Assembly (NCBI GenBank): GCA_018881555.1
Contig: JACAXG010000112.1
Location: forward strand, 1,046,768 to 1,110,767
DNA: 64,000 bases
Source of the DNA: Amblyornis subalaris
Taxonomy: Eukaryota; Chordata; Aves; Passeriformes; Ptilonorhynchidae
Direction of reading: 5' to 3'
This document shows, in pieces, positions 36,701 to 50,500 of this stretch; the stretch's first letter is position 1, and each line of letters begins with the position of its first letter. The notes beneath the pieces were generated by a model. It had not been told where the DNA came from, made no database searches, and was given only the letters and a program-made list of their open reading frames with translations. Made by a program: the position numbers and the translations under genes.

Positions 36701-39700
36701 CAAGAAATTTAACTTACAGTCCTCTAGCATATACACACACACACACGCAAAAAGTTCAGGCAGTCGTTCATACCAAAACCATCAAAACATTAAAGAGAAA
36801 ACTATGTATTTCTTTATTCAGTCAATCAGCGAATTTTGTCTACACTTTTTTAAAATTTAAAGGAGTCCTGGCAAAGTGAAAATCAGTTTGTCATTGTGAG
36901 GGGAAAAAAAGAAGTAAAACCAAAAAATTCTACTTCATTCCAAGCTAACATCAAAATGGTTTAGGCCTGTTTTTTTGTTTTGTTTTTCCCCGTCACACTG
37001 ATTCTATTCTAGTTTATTGAGAAGAACTAGACCTGAGTTGAACGAACCAACATTTCTGAGTCCTGGGTATGCATCTGTGCACAATGGCGTTAAGGTGTGC
37101 TAAAACTTAGCCATTTTTGTTCGATACTTCAATCCAAATAGATTGATGTCAGCGACATCCAATAAAGTTAATGGAATTTGCTAATCTGACTGAGAAAAGA
37201 TGCAGATGTTGATAACACTTATGGATTTCTTTTAATCACAGCATTGAAGATAAAGAGATTGAAAGATACTCCACAGGTTTCTCTTTCAATCAGATCGATG
37301 TGAAGGAGAGATCACTTGAAGGGCTCATTTAATCTGTAAAGGTAACATCAGTGTCAAAGAGAAAACTGTCACAAGGGTTATTATGCTTAGCAATTACCCA
37401 GGAGTTAAGATTGATCATATGGCACACAATGATAGGTAGAACTACAACGTTTTGGCCCCTGAAGTCAAACATACGGGCATGACAATGTGCAACTGTTATT
37501 AAAGTGCATATCAGAGCAAGGGCAGGATTTCTCTGAGTTTTCCCTATTTGGCAATAATAAACACTATTTGTTATAAAACATTAATTGTCCAACATAGATA
37601 CTTGCTGCTGGACACATCTCCTGGTTCTACATGAGTCTGAAACAACTTTTCATGTCTTAAGTATTCTTCAGTTCTCAAGGAAAATACCTTGCAACTCTTG
37701 AGAAATGTTGGTTGTGGTTTCCTTATCATCAGCCTACAATTTTCAGCATTCACAATCTAGAATAAGAAAATTGTAGTGAGGACTTCCAAAGTTTTAGTAA
37801 CTATATTACAGAATCCAGAAGAATTTGAGTCATGTAATACAACACATTTGCATTTCATGCTCCTTATTATTGGCTGAGAAACCTCATCAGCTTTTAACTG
37901 ATGGTAAATTATGGACATCTTTAAAAAACAGGAAGATATGGAGACATCTGGACATAAACCTTTTAATGAGAACTCTTTGTATCAATGAATGGAAAAGAAT
38001 GTGTCTAAAATGTTCATCAGGAGACAGATTTATAGAAGGCAAAAGTACAGGACCTTACAAGGGTAAGCAATTGTGAGGGCTGGCAGGGAGCAACTATTGA
38101 GGTAGAAAAGGATGACGAAAGCAGAAAAAAAAAATCAATCTATATTGATTTATATCAGACCAGACTCCCAAAAGGAGTTCTCCTGATTACTTTGACTTTA
38201 TATGAATTCCTAGGCAGATGAATTGAGAAAACCAAGAAGATGAAATTCCTCATTGCTGCTTTGTGGAGCAAAAATAATATGATGGGTAGTAACTTTTTAT
38301 CACAAATATAGTCCTGTGAGATTCCTGATGACTTCAACTAGCAATATTTTTCACATACATTTTAAGTTCTGCATTCTGTTAATAGAAAATACTGCTTACT
38401 ACCTTTTGGGCCATCTTTTGGCTTGTTAAAACTATTAAATAAGGTCTGCAAAAATTAGGCTGCAAATAAAATTAATGGTGTGTTAAAAATAAATCCTAGT
38501 GATCTATACTTTGGTATTAATGCAAACTGCAGGTATTTAGCACCTTTNGCATTCATCCCTAAGGTCTGATTGTCAGTGAAAGATGAGAAAAAGAAAAAAT
38601 TAGGAAAAAGCCTATGTTAATAAATGTTTCAAGACAGGTTAGAATGATCTAGATACCTTTAATGGAAGGTTAAAAATGTGGAAAGTTGCTATGCTTCCTA
38701 ACCTAGTCTTTTTTACAATATTGGCGGAAGCATGCTCCATAGCAGATGATGGTGTTTTCTTACAATATAATTGTGTGTCTTTGTATTCTGTAAATGTTTG
38801 ATAGAGAAAATAATGACAATGCCTGCAAGGCACTATGCCTAAAAAAAAAGAAGAAAATGGGAAAGAAATAACAAAAATGTAGTCAGTTTCTGTGTTGACA
38901 CATTTTGTTGGCATGTGGAGGCAAATCATGTCTGTAACCTTCTGAACACAAGTGATATGTTATCTGTAAGGCAGAAAAATAAACTGAGACACATTAAGCT
39001 GTTTCATAAGTGATTGCAAACGTCAGGTAACAGAACATATAGGACTGTGAACAATGGCAGGACATAAAATACATTTGTACTGTGTAAGTGAATTTCTTTT
39101 TCAGGTAAAATTCACAAGGTGAAAAATATTTTATTTGATTTGTTTTAGTTATTTTACCTCTAAGTGAAGTTTTCTGTTGAAAACAATAAATGTAGACCAA
39201 TGAGTCCTAATGTCAGAAACATAACATGTGGCCTGCAGCATGCAAAGTCACTACAGTATTTCTCAGTAGTCAAATTCTACTAGTTCCAACAGTTTTAACA
39301 AAATGAAGGAAGATTGAGCTGGGTATTTTGGGCCACATTTTGCAAAAATGGAAGATGCAGAAATTCTAAGAAGTTAAAAATAAAAATATTTTTCAAGCAC
39401 TTGCAAACTACATATAAAAATATAGTACTATGTGCAATTTGTACTGCACACTGAAGTGCATTAAAGTGCATTGTCTAATGACAGACTCAATTTTTTGCTA
39501 TGCATATTTCATTCTTCATAAGCAGCTGAGTATTGTAATCTGTGAAGAGAAAACAAAGCATAAGTATTTACCATGAAATACTTTTCAATCTATCTGGAAA
39601 TATCTAACCAAATAAAACTCACATAGAAACTGGAATATGTTTGACAAATCAAGAAATTAGAATGGCAAAAGTGTGACAAACTTAAATCCCAAGTAATAAA

Positions 39701-39945
39701 CTACAATTAAGAAGAGCTAAAAACCCATGGAGCGAATGTATAATGTAGAAACTAGTAAGAACAATGCTACTGAAGAAGAGCTGAATTTATGTCCAGCATC
39801 ACTGGATATTAAAAACTAAAGGTGGCCAGAAACTATTTATAGACATTCGAGAAAGATCAATTTCTTTAATATTAGCTCTATAGTTTATTGCTGATAATTT
39901 TCAGTTTATAAAACCCACTAAAATGCATTTCAGGTAGGTATAAAT
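33787..39945. other. Gene-free AT-rich stretch
   Basis: No exon, RNA gene or transposon is recognised. Simple sequence includes an A16 run (34720-34735) and a short (CA)n at 36731-36749. The largest frame is 107 codons (34447-34770, minus); it spans the A16 run and has no recognisable content. Confidence 0.5.
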
Positions 39946-40491
39946 TGTGGTTTAACCCTAGCTGGCAACTGAGTACCACACACTTGCATATGTGTTCACT
40001 GGTCACCCCTCTCCTTCGCCGCTGCCTCCGTAGAGTGATAGGGAGGAGAAACAGAAAAAAGGTAAAACACATGGGTTGAGATAAGAACAGTTAAATAATT
40101 AAAAGATAATAACAATAATAATAATAATAATAATAATAACAACAACAAGATAAAATAATAACAACAACAACAATAAGAAGAAGAATAAAACCCAGGAGAA
40201 ACAGGTGATGCATAATTTAACACACCGAGCATAATTTTCTATGGTATAGAAGAGCCTTTTGGCCAGTTCAGGTCAGCTGTCCTCGCCATGCTCCCTCCTG
40301 GCTTCTTGTGCACCTGCTCACTCACACAGCATGAGAATCTGAAAAGCTCTTGTTTTAGATAAAGTGAGTACTATTTAGCAACAACCACAACATCACTGTA
40401 TTATCAACATTGTTCTCATACTAAATCTAAAACACTGCACTGTACCAGTTACTAGAAAAAAATTAATTCTATCCCAGCCAAACCCGGGACA
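39946..40491 (+). mobile_element. Solo LTR of an avian endogenous retrovirus (TGTGGTTTAACC family)
   Basis: It begins TGTGGTTTAACCC and ends CCCAGCCAAACCCGGGACA, matching the ends of the LTR at 59173-59750. Landmarks shared in order include GGGTTGAGATAAGAACAGTT near the 5' third, GGCCAGTTCAGGTCAGCTGTC in the middle, and AACATCACTGTATTATCAAC near the 3' end. Flanking hexamers ATAAAT (39940-39945) and ATATAT (40492-40497) match at 5 of 6 positions, a weak target-site duplication in AT-rich DNA. No gag, pol or env sequence adjoins it, so it is a solo LTR left by recombination. An (AAT)n tract inside has expanded and replaced part of the LTR. Non-coding. Confidence 0.85.
40104..40188 (+). repeat. 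(AAT)n/(AAC)n microsatellite inside the LTR
   Basis: Runs of AATAAT, then ACAACA and AAGAAG units occupy the part of the LTR that in the 59-kb copy is an A-rich segment (AGTTTAGTAAGGAAAGCAAA). The antisense translation is poly-leucine, an artefact. Confidence 0.9.
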
Positions 40492-43104
40492 ATATATCTG
40501 ATAAAACACCATGCTGCACCTTGGAACATATAAGCATTGTAAGTAGCATACATTTGCCACACTTACTAGAAGTCACCAAATAATGAAAATCTGTTAGGAA
40601 AAAAAATACATTTTCTAATCTGAATAAAAATATCTATTGAAGAAAATTATACTAGGTATTCTTGTAGCAAGGAAGTTGAAAGATATTACTTGCCTTGTGG
40701 TATAAAAAACTCTTTCAGCATTATGCCTAAACTGGCTTGCTATTTTCTATGCCTAGAACATAATGGTTTAATCAAAAAGTGATATAAATTTTTTCTGAAC
40801 CACCACAGAGCTTTATGGATGGAAGGTCTAGCATACTATTTTCCTAAAAACAAAGATCACTTGAGCTCAGCCATAGTTTCATAATTTTAGTAACTGCAGT
40901 ATATACACTTGTATGTATAGAGTGAGCTTTGCAAATCTATGGCAAAAGAAGTCATTCTTATACACAGGTATATCAAACAATACAGGGCAGAATGTTCTGA
41001 GATATTCGGTTTCATATACTTATTGCATCATGTGAGCTTCTTGTCTTAGTAGCAGGCTGAAACCGATATTAAGCCAACAACTGTCTGATTGTGAAAAATT
41101 ATGACTATTTAAAAAATGTTTTGCAAAATTTTCATGATTTTTTCTTGGGAGTAGTTGTAATAATTTTAAAAATTATGGCAAAAGCTGTATGAATAGCTAT
41201 CAAGGCAGAAACAAATTGTGCATTGAATTAGAAATCAAGAGGCCTTTGTGGCATTCCCAGTTCTGTCTCTTGTTCACAAGAAATTTCACATCTCTATACC
41301 TCATTTTCTGTAAAATGGGTATATTGGTATTGCAGCCTTTCTGTAAACTGCTGTGTGGTCTGCTCTGCACATGAAAAGTGTTATGTGAGCAGTGTTATTC
41401 TAACTTCTATTATTAACTTACCTACACTGCAGCTGTTGTAGTCATGATATATATATTTTTTCTCCTGACTAATTGGATGCTTTTCCTCTTCAGTTGTACT
41501 TTTAATATACAACTTTATTGATTCTTTTGTCATTACCATAATCATTTATATCATGCAGATCAACTTATTTCATCCCTGTTTTGTAGTATATGTACACATA
41601 TACATACGTATGCAGGCATATACTTTTATCTGTATGCATGTACACATATCTATATACAAATATATTATGAATTCTTGCATAAAAGCCATGTACAATCTTT
41701 TGAGGATATTATGTAGGAGTACTATTTTCTCTGCACTTATTTTCCATTATAATGCCCTATTACTATAGTCTTACTCATATTTAGTACTACTTCACCATTA
41801 GTCTTATCAGACACCCACATAACATTTTGAAAATGTTCCACATTTTTATCAGGGATAAAGCCATCTAAGTGACACTTTCAGCTATTAGCAAAATGCTGTG
41901 TTAACACATTATTTCCAGCTCTTTCTGGAAATTCAACTTAAGAAAAAGCAAATGGGATCATCTCTTAAAAATACTTTAGTAATCCTGTGGTTTTGGGTTT
42001 TTTTTCCTAACTTTGCTGTGACTGTTTAGTTCAATTAAAATTAACCAAAGTGGTAAGCAAGAATCTGTTGGTTGCTTCGTGTGCTTCCAAATTTTCCTTC
42101 AAACTGGGAACAAAGTGCTTCATTACTTTTTTACCAAACTGAATAAGAAACAAACTTATAATGGTTCATTTAACTTCAGAAAAAAGTCAGATCAGAAGTG
42201 AACCTCAGATGAGCTCCATTACAGAGTGTTTAGGTAGACAAAAAGCATGACAACTATGTTTTGTTTTGCTCTGTTGCTTTTTGTTGTTTTTTTTTTTCTG
42301 TTATTGTTTGCAATTTTTCAGCTCTAGATTTTAGCTAGTGAGAAGTGACATAAATGTTGAGTAATCAGTTGACTGAGTCAAATGATGGGGTTGAGTTTTA
42401 CTTTTTTTCCCAGCAATTTTAACGAATGGCTGAGTGAATGAAACAACCATTTTGTTTTCTCTGAAATGGTAAAATACAGCTAAAGTTTCTGTTGAATTTG
42501 TTTACCAAAAGATAGGCGATCTAAGGTCACAGTGACTCCAGTTCTACAATGACCTCCTATTGCAAAATTGATTAGGTTGCTAAGTCTCCTGCAACCATTC
42601 ATTCTCACATTTGCACACAGATGTTTCAGAAGCCACATGGCCATCTGTTTACTTGCTGGGAAATTGATGTAGTACTAATAAAATTCCGGTTGATTTCAGG
42701 CAGGAATACGTCTAGAGATTTATGCAAGTGCTCCCCAATGAATTTTGTTTTCCCTCTGTACTCAACCTAGACTTCTCTATGGGCTTTGAAGAGATGCAGA
42801 TTATTCTACTTTATAATTTCACGGCACCAGTATGGAAAAGAGCATCACAATGCTATCAAGATTCATGACCTCAAAAATAAGTTGCTCTTATTTTATTTTT
42901 CATTCACTCTTGATTATCTTTCTACTTTGTCTAATTTCTCTTAGGGGTTAGAAATGTGCCTCGTCGGCAAAGAGCTGCTTTCCACAGAGGTACAGAGGGT
43001 CCACCACTGCAAAGTTCCTTCTTTGGACTCTCACTACCACTCCCCAAATAGGAATCTTCTTTTTTTTACAATACTTTCTGAGGAAGATTCTTATCCCTGA
43101 ATGG
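40492..43104. other. Gene-free AT-rich stretch
   Basis: No gene or transposon is recognised. A loose TA/CA-rich area lies at about 41580-41670 and a T-rich tract at about 42260-42300. Confidence 0.5.
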
Positions 43105-43952
43105 GAGAGATGCAGGTTTAGAAGGATAAGGAAGTGGGCTGAAAGTCTGCATCCAAAGAGCTGTTACCATCAATGTCCCTATGCCCAAAGGAAGATCAAT
43201 ATTGAGGGATAACACCAAGTATCTGGACTGGAACCAATAATATTAGGTCCTGCACTTGAATCAGGCAATCGCCAGTATCAAAGCAGACTGTGGGATGAAT
43301 GGATTGAGAGAAGCCCTGCAGAGAAGGACTAGAATATGCTGATGGATGAGGAATTGAACATGAGCTGGCAATGTGTGCTTGCAACCTAGAAAGCCAATCA
43401 TATCCTGGGATTCATAAAGAACAATTGTAGCCAGAAGGCTGAATGAGGTGATTCTCCCTCCTCTACTTTGCTTTCATGAGACCTCACCTGTACCATCCGG
43501 TTTTGAGGCCCCCACTACAAGAAAGAGTTGGACCTGTAAGAGCAAGTCCAGAAGAGGNCTTCCAGTCTGGAATATCCCTCCTATCAGGAAGGGTTGAGAG
43601 AATTGGAGCTGTTAAGCTTGGAGACGAGAAGGCTCTGGGGATATCTTGATGTGGCCTTTCCATACTTAAAAGGGTTCATAAGAAAGATGGTAGAAGACTT
43701 TTTCTACCTGGGCATGTAGAAACAGAAAAAGGGCTAACAGCTTTAAACTGAAAGAGGTTGAAATAGAAATTTGTTGTGACAAGAGTGGTGAGACACTGGA
43801 ACAGGTTGCCCAGAGAAGCTGTGGATATCCCATCACTGGAATTTTTCAAAATCAGGGTGAATCCGACCTAGTGTGGGATGTCCCGGCCCATAACTGGGCG
43901 TTTGGACTAGATTATCTTTAAAGGTCCCTTCCAACCATTCCATTGTTCAGTC
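43105..43952 (+). mobile_element. CR1 LINE, RT end and 3' UTR, with a small internal deletion
   Basis: Sense orientation. It starts in the RT region (a WIRNWLDG-like block, then CAAAGAGCTGTTACCATCAA). It jumps at about 43213-43240 to GGTCCTGCACTTGAATCAG and then follows the CR1 order: 'gagcaagtccagaagagg', 'ttgagagaattggagctgtt', 'ggtgagacactggaacaggt', and 'ttgcccagagaagctgtgga'. It ends with 'aaggtcccttccaaccattc' and a degraded octamer. Stops and frameshifts are frequent. The gap at 43213-43240 relative to a normal CR1 is inferred from the known order of blocks. Confidence 0.85.
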
Positions 43953-46639
43953 TAAGATGAAAAATAGCCTTTACCTATTTGGACTCTTGTCTCCAGACTC
44001 TCTCTTTGCACAGTCAGACAGTTTGCATTTTTCAGTTTCCCAATAGGATACAGTCAGCTACAGAGTAATGAGGCAAACTGAGTCAGTCTCAACAAACTAA
44101 ATGAAGCAGTGGTGTGCCACATTTATAATAAGACAAAAAGGGCAAACATTTGGATTGTTTTATATGTGTGTATATATAAATTTCTAGTTTGTGTATAAAA
44201 ATTATATCCCATTATAAAAATCTTCGATCGTCTTATTACTAACCTGAATATGGTTCTTAGACATGTGACGCTTATATCTGAAGTATTGACCTTTTAAATG
44301 ATCAACTCCATAGTGCAATTTCTGAGTTAAATTCAAGCAGACAGTCTTAAAGACAACAAACTTACATAATAGTATATTTTGCATGTATAACTTCAAAGGC
44401 ATTGGTGGGTTGAAAAGAAGAATCCTGCATTTTGCTCTTCCTGAGTATGTCACAAAAATTTACCTCCTCAAAATGAGATGCACATTAATGTGACTGCAAT
44501 TAATATTAATATTCTTATGTAGGGTTGCAACAAGTTATTTATGAAATGACACAAAATTCAGAAAATTGAATGGGTTGAGTTTCAGTTTCGGAGGCCAAGA
44601 CTAAACTCAGCCTACCTAATACTAGGCACTTAAATTTTAGTTGCCAAAATACATATGTCAGAGCCATTTGAGACAGCTTGGTATCTGAGACCATCTGCAT
44701 GAGGCTAAATTGTGATTTTTGTTCTTTCACATGCTNTTTCCAGTAATAACAGAAAAGAGGATTTCTCACTTCAAATACTGGAATAAATCTAGCAAAATTC
44801 CAAAGTCACCATATAGATTGTCTCATCAAATGTAATCAAAAGACAAATTTAAGAACGAGACAGGAAAGGACTTTTTTTTTCAGTGAGTTAAACCTTAAAT
44901 ATTAACTTCAACAGTGTTTAAAATTGCCAAAAGTGTTAAAGTACAGAAAAGAATAATAATAAATCCAAATTGGATTACATTACCAAAAATAGATTGCAGT
45001 ATGTCATGACTGAATTAATTAAAATATGAGGTCACCTATTTAATGAACTTTAGAAATCTGCAATCACCTTTCATCTCCTAGGTTAATTGAAACCGGATGT
45101 ATTTATGGTGCTGTGTTGTAAGCTGTTAATTCAAAAATGTAAAGCAGAGTTGTAAATATCTTATTTAAACACTGTACTGCCACCAGTGTAGTCAGCAATA
45201 ATTGCTTATGGGAATTCATTATGTCTACTAGGTCTTCTACTGCTTGAAAACAATTTAATCTACATATATTTTATGTATATATACACTCTAATCTATAGAG
45301 TCTTATATGCTAAGGAATTTAAATTGGGAACATTTTTCAGTTAGAAATCAGATTGGAGATTACCCAGGAACAGAAAAATGTCTAGGTGATGAATAATGAG
45401 TAAGTTATGCCTGCATTAATCTGATCCTTTCTATCCTTGCATACATTATAGAATAGCACTGTGTAAGAAAACATGGAAATAAACCCAGTGCAAAGCATGA
45501 TTCTTGGAAAGGTCAGTGATGTTTAAAAAGGGATCAGCATTTTCTTAGGAGCTTTGTCCTCATTCTACCTAAGGGCAATACTGAGTTTAATATTGTGCTA
45601 GTTAAGGTATTTCCTAATGTTAATTCATACGAACTCTCTATAGCAAGTTCTATTCCTCAATTTTTATTGCATGTTCCTCTTAACTACCTTTCTAATACAT
45701 GTATGTTTCTTATTATTCTCCAAGGTCTTATGGGGGAAAAAAGGATTTAAATAATCTCCTAGAGGAAGCACTGTTTACTCGCACTTTCTGCACAACCGTC
45801 TCATCTTAAACAGTTAAGGTATGTTAAATCATAATTCTGGTGGCAGAGTGAAGGAAATTGTATGACAGAAGCAAAACACTCAACAGAAATTAATAGGTGC
45901 AGTAGTGTTTCAGAAAAATACTAGAGACTTAACACAGTGAAAACTAGCGTTAAATTATCCAGAACAGTGGAAATGCTGGCCCATGAAACCAAAATATTAT
46001 TAGAAATGAACCTGAGTATCTAGAATAGCTGGATGCTGAAGCAATGATAATCTTAGGAGCTCAGAGTCAGAAGATCAAAATTGTTTGGAACTTTAGAAGT
46101 TGAAAGAAAGTAGCTTAGAAGATAAGATCAAATGGTAGAGTTGCAGAAAGCAGATGATCAAAGAATTCTGTACTACTGCAAAAGCAGTGGAAGATGACTG
46201 TGTTGGGGAGAGTTGTCTTATATATTCTTAGAATGTGTTAATAAAATGTGCTTTTAGATACATTTTTAGATATAGACCAATAATTTACAAACCAGCCACT
46301 GGGACTATTCTTAATTGCTTGGGGCATGATGATGCACAGGTAGTAACTTTGTCCTAAAGAGATTGATGGGGATTTGCCCAGCAACAGCTGGTAGAAAGAT
46401 TTCTATCATCTTTTTCTTTCCTAACTCTGATGTTCTTCACTGAAAGGGTACTTTAACTTAATCAACCAATATAATGTTTCCTAGATATTGTTGCAATCCA
46501 CCTTGATCAACAGCACCATTGCGGCTAACTCAAATTATGGCGTGGATCAAGGCAGTTTTGAGAAAACCAACACTCAGGAAGTACAGTGATAGCTTTACAT
46601 TTATTGTTGTTAAAATTTCCAATTTTTCAGGATTTCTAG
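43953..46639. other. Gene-free AT-rich stretch
   Basis: No gene, RNA or transposon is recognised. Open frames are under 90 codons and featureless. Confidence 0.5.
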
Positions 46640-46875
46640 ACGTCAAGAAAGGAAGACTATGATCATTGATATCCATCAGGACATTGAGCCGTTGCCCACT
46701 ACTTTCTGGATGTGGCTGTCCAACCAATTTCTCATCCACCTAACAGTCCACTCCTAAAATCCATCTCTCTCCAATATAGAGAGAAGGATGTTGTGGAGGA
46801 CTNTGTCAAAGGCTTTATAGAAGTACAGAAAAATGACATCTGTAGCCTTTCCATCACAGAAGGCTACTGATCCTT
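46640..46875 (-). mobile_element. CR1 LINE internal fragment (RT domain)
   Basis: The plus strand reads as the antisense of the RT palm/thumb region: ACATTGAGCCGTTGCCCACT, CAATTTCTCATCCACC, CTCTCTCCAATATAGAGAG, and GTCAAAGGCTTTATAGAAGT. The last is the antisense of the conserved DFSKAFDT block. The minus translation near 46640-46739 gives DEKLVGQPHPESSGQRLNV, the NWLDGR-like region. Neither 3' UTR nor tail is present, so this is an isolated internal piece with one N. Confidence 0.75.
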
Positions 46876-47104
46876 TTTTTCTTATTTTGGGAGGTACTGT
46901 TAGCTAAGTAACTGTATTCCTTATGTCACAATGTCTTTGACATATTGAATGGAATNATGAAATGAATGGAATTGGTTCAGGCCACAAAACTGCTTGAACA
47001 ATTTGATGTAACTTTGAACAGTTGTAAGCCAAATGATCTAAAGAAAGTAATTTTAAAGAGAAGCTTTGATTAAGGACAATTAAGGACATTTACATTATTA
47101 GGAG

Positions 47105-47580
47105 TGGGATTACTTTCCAACACTTATACACTGGTGTGTATCGTAGGTGTCCCTAGACAATGTCTAAGCAGCAAGACAATGAAAATCTGGGGAATTTGGT
47201 TTCCTAAACATAGGTATGCAGTGTTACCTGAGATAATCTGGGTTTTACCAAGATATCTATACAGGGTTGCCACCTATGGCATTGTATATCCAAGAGATAC
47301 ACCTGCTTCAGAATATACTTCACAGGGCCCAAAATGGTGCTAGATGCTTGTGTCTGGGGGATTGAATTCTATACATTGTCAAGAAAGTCAGCAAAGAGTC
47401 TAGGGAGCTATTCAGCACACCAAATATAGGAGTTTGTACTACTTGAGAGTGATTTGAACAGATGTCTTGACCTCATAGAATATAATTCAATCACCCAAAT
47501 ANGGGCAGTTAGTGCTATTTGAGTTGCTATAGGGAAACTTTGCTGACTGCTGAGCCAAAGTGATCTGGATTGCCATGTTT
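47105..47580 (+). repeat. Old interspersed repeat, unclassified (copy B)
   Basis: It shares two ordered landmarks with the segment at 17145-17440, as described there, with similar spacing. Further text such as CACAGGGCCCAAAATGGTGC and GTCAAGAAAGTCAGCAAAGA looks like a mid-age avian dispersed repeat, but I cannot name the family. The 79-codon frame at 47104-47343 is taken as chance. Confidence 0.4.
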
Positions 47581-50500
47581 TATGCACCAGTTCTGAGAGG
47601 ATGTCTCAAACAACCAAGGATTTCCCATGCAATGATGTCAAGCTGTAAGTGTCTGTAGTCAAGAAAGAAGGCTTTATTTGTTAAAACAGATTAAAATTCA
47701 AGTTATTTTAGAGAATAATGGAAACGGAACTGAAGGATTCTTTTTTTGGAAGGCAATGTCATAATGCATAATGCCTGCAAGTTGAAATCAGACAAAGTCA
47801 AACTAAAGTTATTCACCTATTTTCTGGCAAGAGTAATCACAAGTAACCTTGGAATATTATGTCAATAAATAATNTTGATTCACTATTGCTAGAACAAGTT
47901 CCTTTGAGATTTTATATATTTTGGTTTATATTAAAGTGTGCTCTAATGCAGGTCCAGATACTGGACTTCAAGAACAAATAAATTCATTAGATTTCATTAG
48001 ATAGTGAAATTATTATACAAACAATCAGAGTAGGTCAGAGAACACATATTTGGATTGTGACCCTGAGGCCTATAATGTTTTTCAGTGTTCAGGGCTTCTT
48101 GGAATGGTGTTAAAAGAGCTTGAGGGTGTCTGAGAGCAAAGACGCATCAGGGAATACAGTGCCAGCTTTGAAGTGAGATCAAGAATTGCATGTTTACAAA
48201 GAATAAAACAGCACTTCTTGTTGGATTAACAACTTAAAACGAGAAAGAGAGGAATTTGTGTGTATTCAGTTTCAGTGATATCTAATTGGAAGATGCTGCC
48301 ACTTTAACTACTTTGTGTATCACAGCTCCTATTTTTATTATGAATATCCCTAGAGTTAAAGTGACAATTCAGCAATAATGGGGTATTTCTTTCAGAAAAT
48401 ATAGAGGGAGACATCTGCTACAATGCTATCAACTGCCTGAACCATATGAGCCACTCACTATATGTCATTCGTGAAATACTTCAGAAAAAGACAGTTTCCC
48501 TTTTATGGAGGGTGGCACTGACAGGAGACAGCCAAAAAACTTTGTGCAACTTTGAAAACTTTTCCTCTCCAGTGGAGGCGTGGAAATGACAAGGTAGAGG
48601 GCCAAGTTGACCANTTTTGTCTGTCCTCAGTGTTTATTACTTCTGATAAGAGATAATTGGTAAAAGACTTACAGGACAGGTTGTGCAAATGCCATCTTTT
48701 GTTTACTCTTTGACTTCGACAGTCTCTGATTTCCTAGACACACAATAGAAATGTAGGAGGAAAGTTAGCTATTACTCACAGTCTGCTGTCAGTTTAAGCA
48801 TTCACAACCTGTCACATCTTGTGAGAACTGAAGATGCAAATCAGTCTGTCTCTGCAGTGGCTCAAAAAACTGTGCCAGGTGGAATGCATTCCTTTATATG
48901 CTTGAATTGCTTAAAAAGCAACATAAATCTATTAATAAATGTTCATTACTAACACTAATGAGCTCCTCTCTACCACTGAGAAAACACAGAATTCACAATG
49001 TCTAGAAATCTGCATTTACCTTAAGGAGACATTTAAAACTAGTCAACAAAGCCCAATTAAATTATAGAACTTTCTTACAAATTTACATTTTTCTAAGTCA
49101 AAATTATACGGAATTTACCTTGTCCCTTTCGTTTTCTCACCACTGATTTTGCTCACTTCTTCTGCACNGATACAAAGATGACAATTTACATTTGGCTTTA
49201 CATTGCAAGGACCTTTCCAAGTCATAGTTTTCTAAATAAATTGTCATTAATGTGTGTAAAAATATGTCNGTATCTTTACATATCTGTTGATCTATCCCCA
49301 CTTATTCATACAAATGTTCATGTTTCGTTAGACCAGAGTGGTTTTGATCTTTCATTTGTGTACAAAGCACCTACACAAAGTGCTACCATTGATGTGAGAA
49401 TAGTCTTTTAGCAAAATTTAATATCAAAATAAACCTTCTAGATTAAAGTATTAGAGTACATTCAGTTTTATATTATTGTTTTTAGCATAAAAGACACTGG
49501 TTTATGCATATTAAAGATTTATTATTATTTTGATATGTAGCTTTGCAAGATACTTTTTCCTTTTATGAGATGTTAATCCACTAGCAATGGCTACAACATT
49601 GCCCCAGACTTCAAATATGAAAAAATTATTTTTTTCCCTGTATTTTTGACATCTAATGTCTGTATGAAATATGCCATTCCATTTATGAGTTATTAAAGCA
49701 GCAGAAAATAATAGATGTTTTAAAAGATCTATGACAAAAGAGCAATAGTTTGTTTTCTCAGAGGGATGTCTGCCATACTGCTTCCACAACCCAGACTAGA
49801 GACTCTCCTTTTATATTTCACTCTCTGTCTTCCAAATGCATCTTTTATAACTGGAGTTGAGCTGTTTTATTCTGAACACCAGCCTTCCTCACTGGATCTG
49901 TGAAGCTTAACTCTGAACTTTATCTATGGACTTACATTCTGTAATGTGTGATTTGTACATTTTTTTTGCTATCAGGGTTGTTACACATTCCTTTTACTGC
50001 AAAAGAGAATAATTTAGACTTTATGATGGATAGGATTTAACATAAGTGCAGAAAGATGTTTCAGACCCATCTGTTTTTAAAGAATTTAAATCGTCACTTA
50101 CAAAAAAAAATGGCAATACTTATACTTGCCACGATGCTCCTAGATACCATAGTGAACTCCATAGGTTACGGGCAAGAAAACACTAAATGTAAGCAGACCT
50201 ACTTCTAAATTTAAGCAGAACTAGCATGTGAATATGACAGTTAAAAAAAAATTATGATATTTTTGCTAGTACTAATTAAAGTTCATCTTGTTTCAACACA
50301 AATGTTTAGATTTTAAATAAAAACTAAGGAAATGAAAATATGACTTTTGAATACAGAAAAGGGTGATCTGTCTTTGTAAACATTTTTTTGATAATTCAAT
50401 TCTCATCACTCCAAATGTGAGTGGGACTAAATTTCAATAGCTTAATTAAAATATTTTCAGTTAAATTATATCCAAACTACATATTATTTTTTACTATCTA

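Noticed and set aside
39996..40232. Minus frame with a poly-leucine run, resembling a membrane or signal segment
   Set aside because: The leucines come from the (AAT)n/(AAC)n microsatellite inside the solo LTR.
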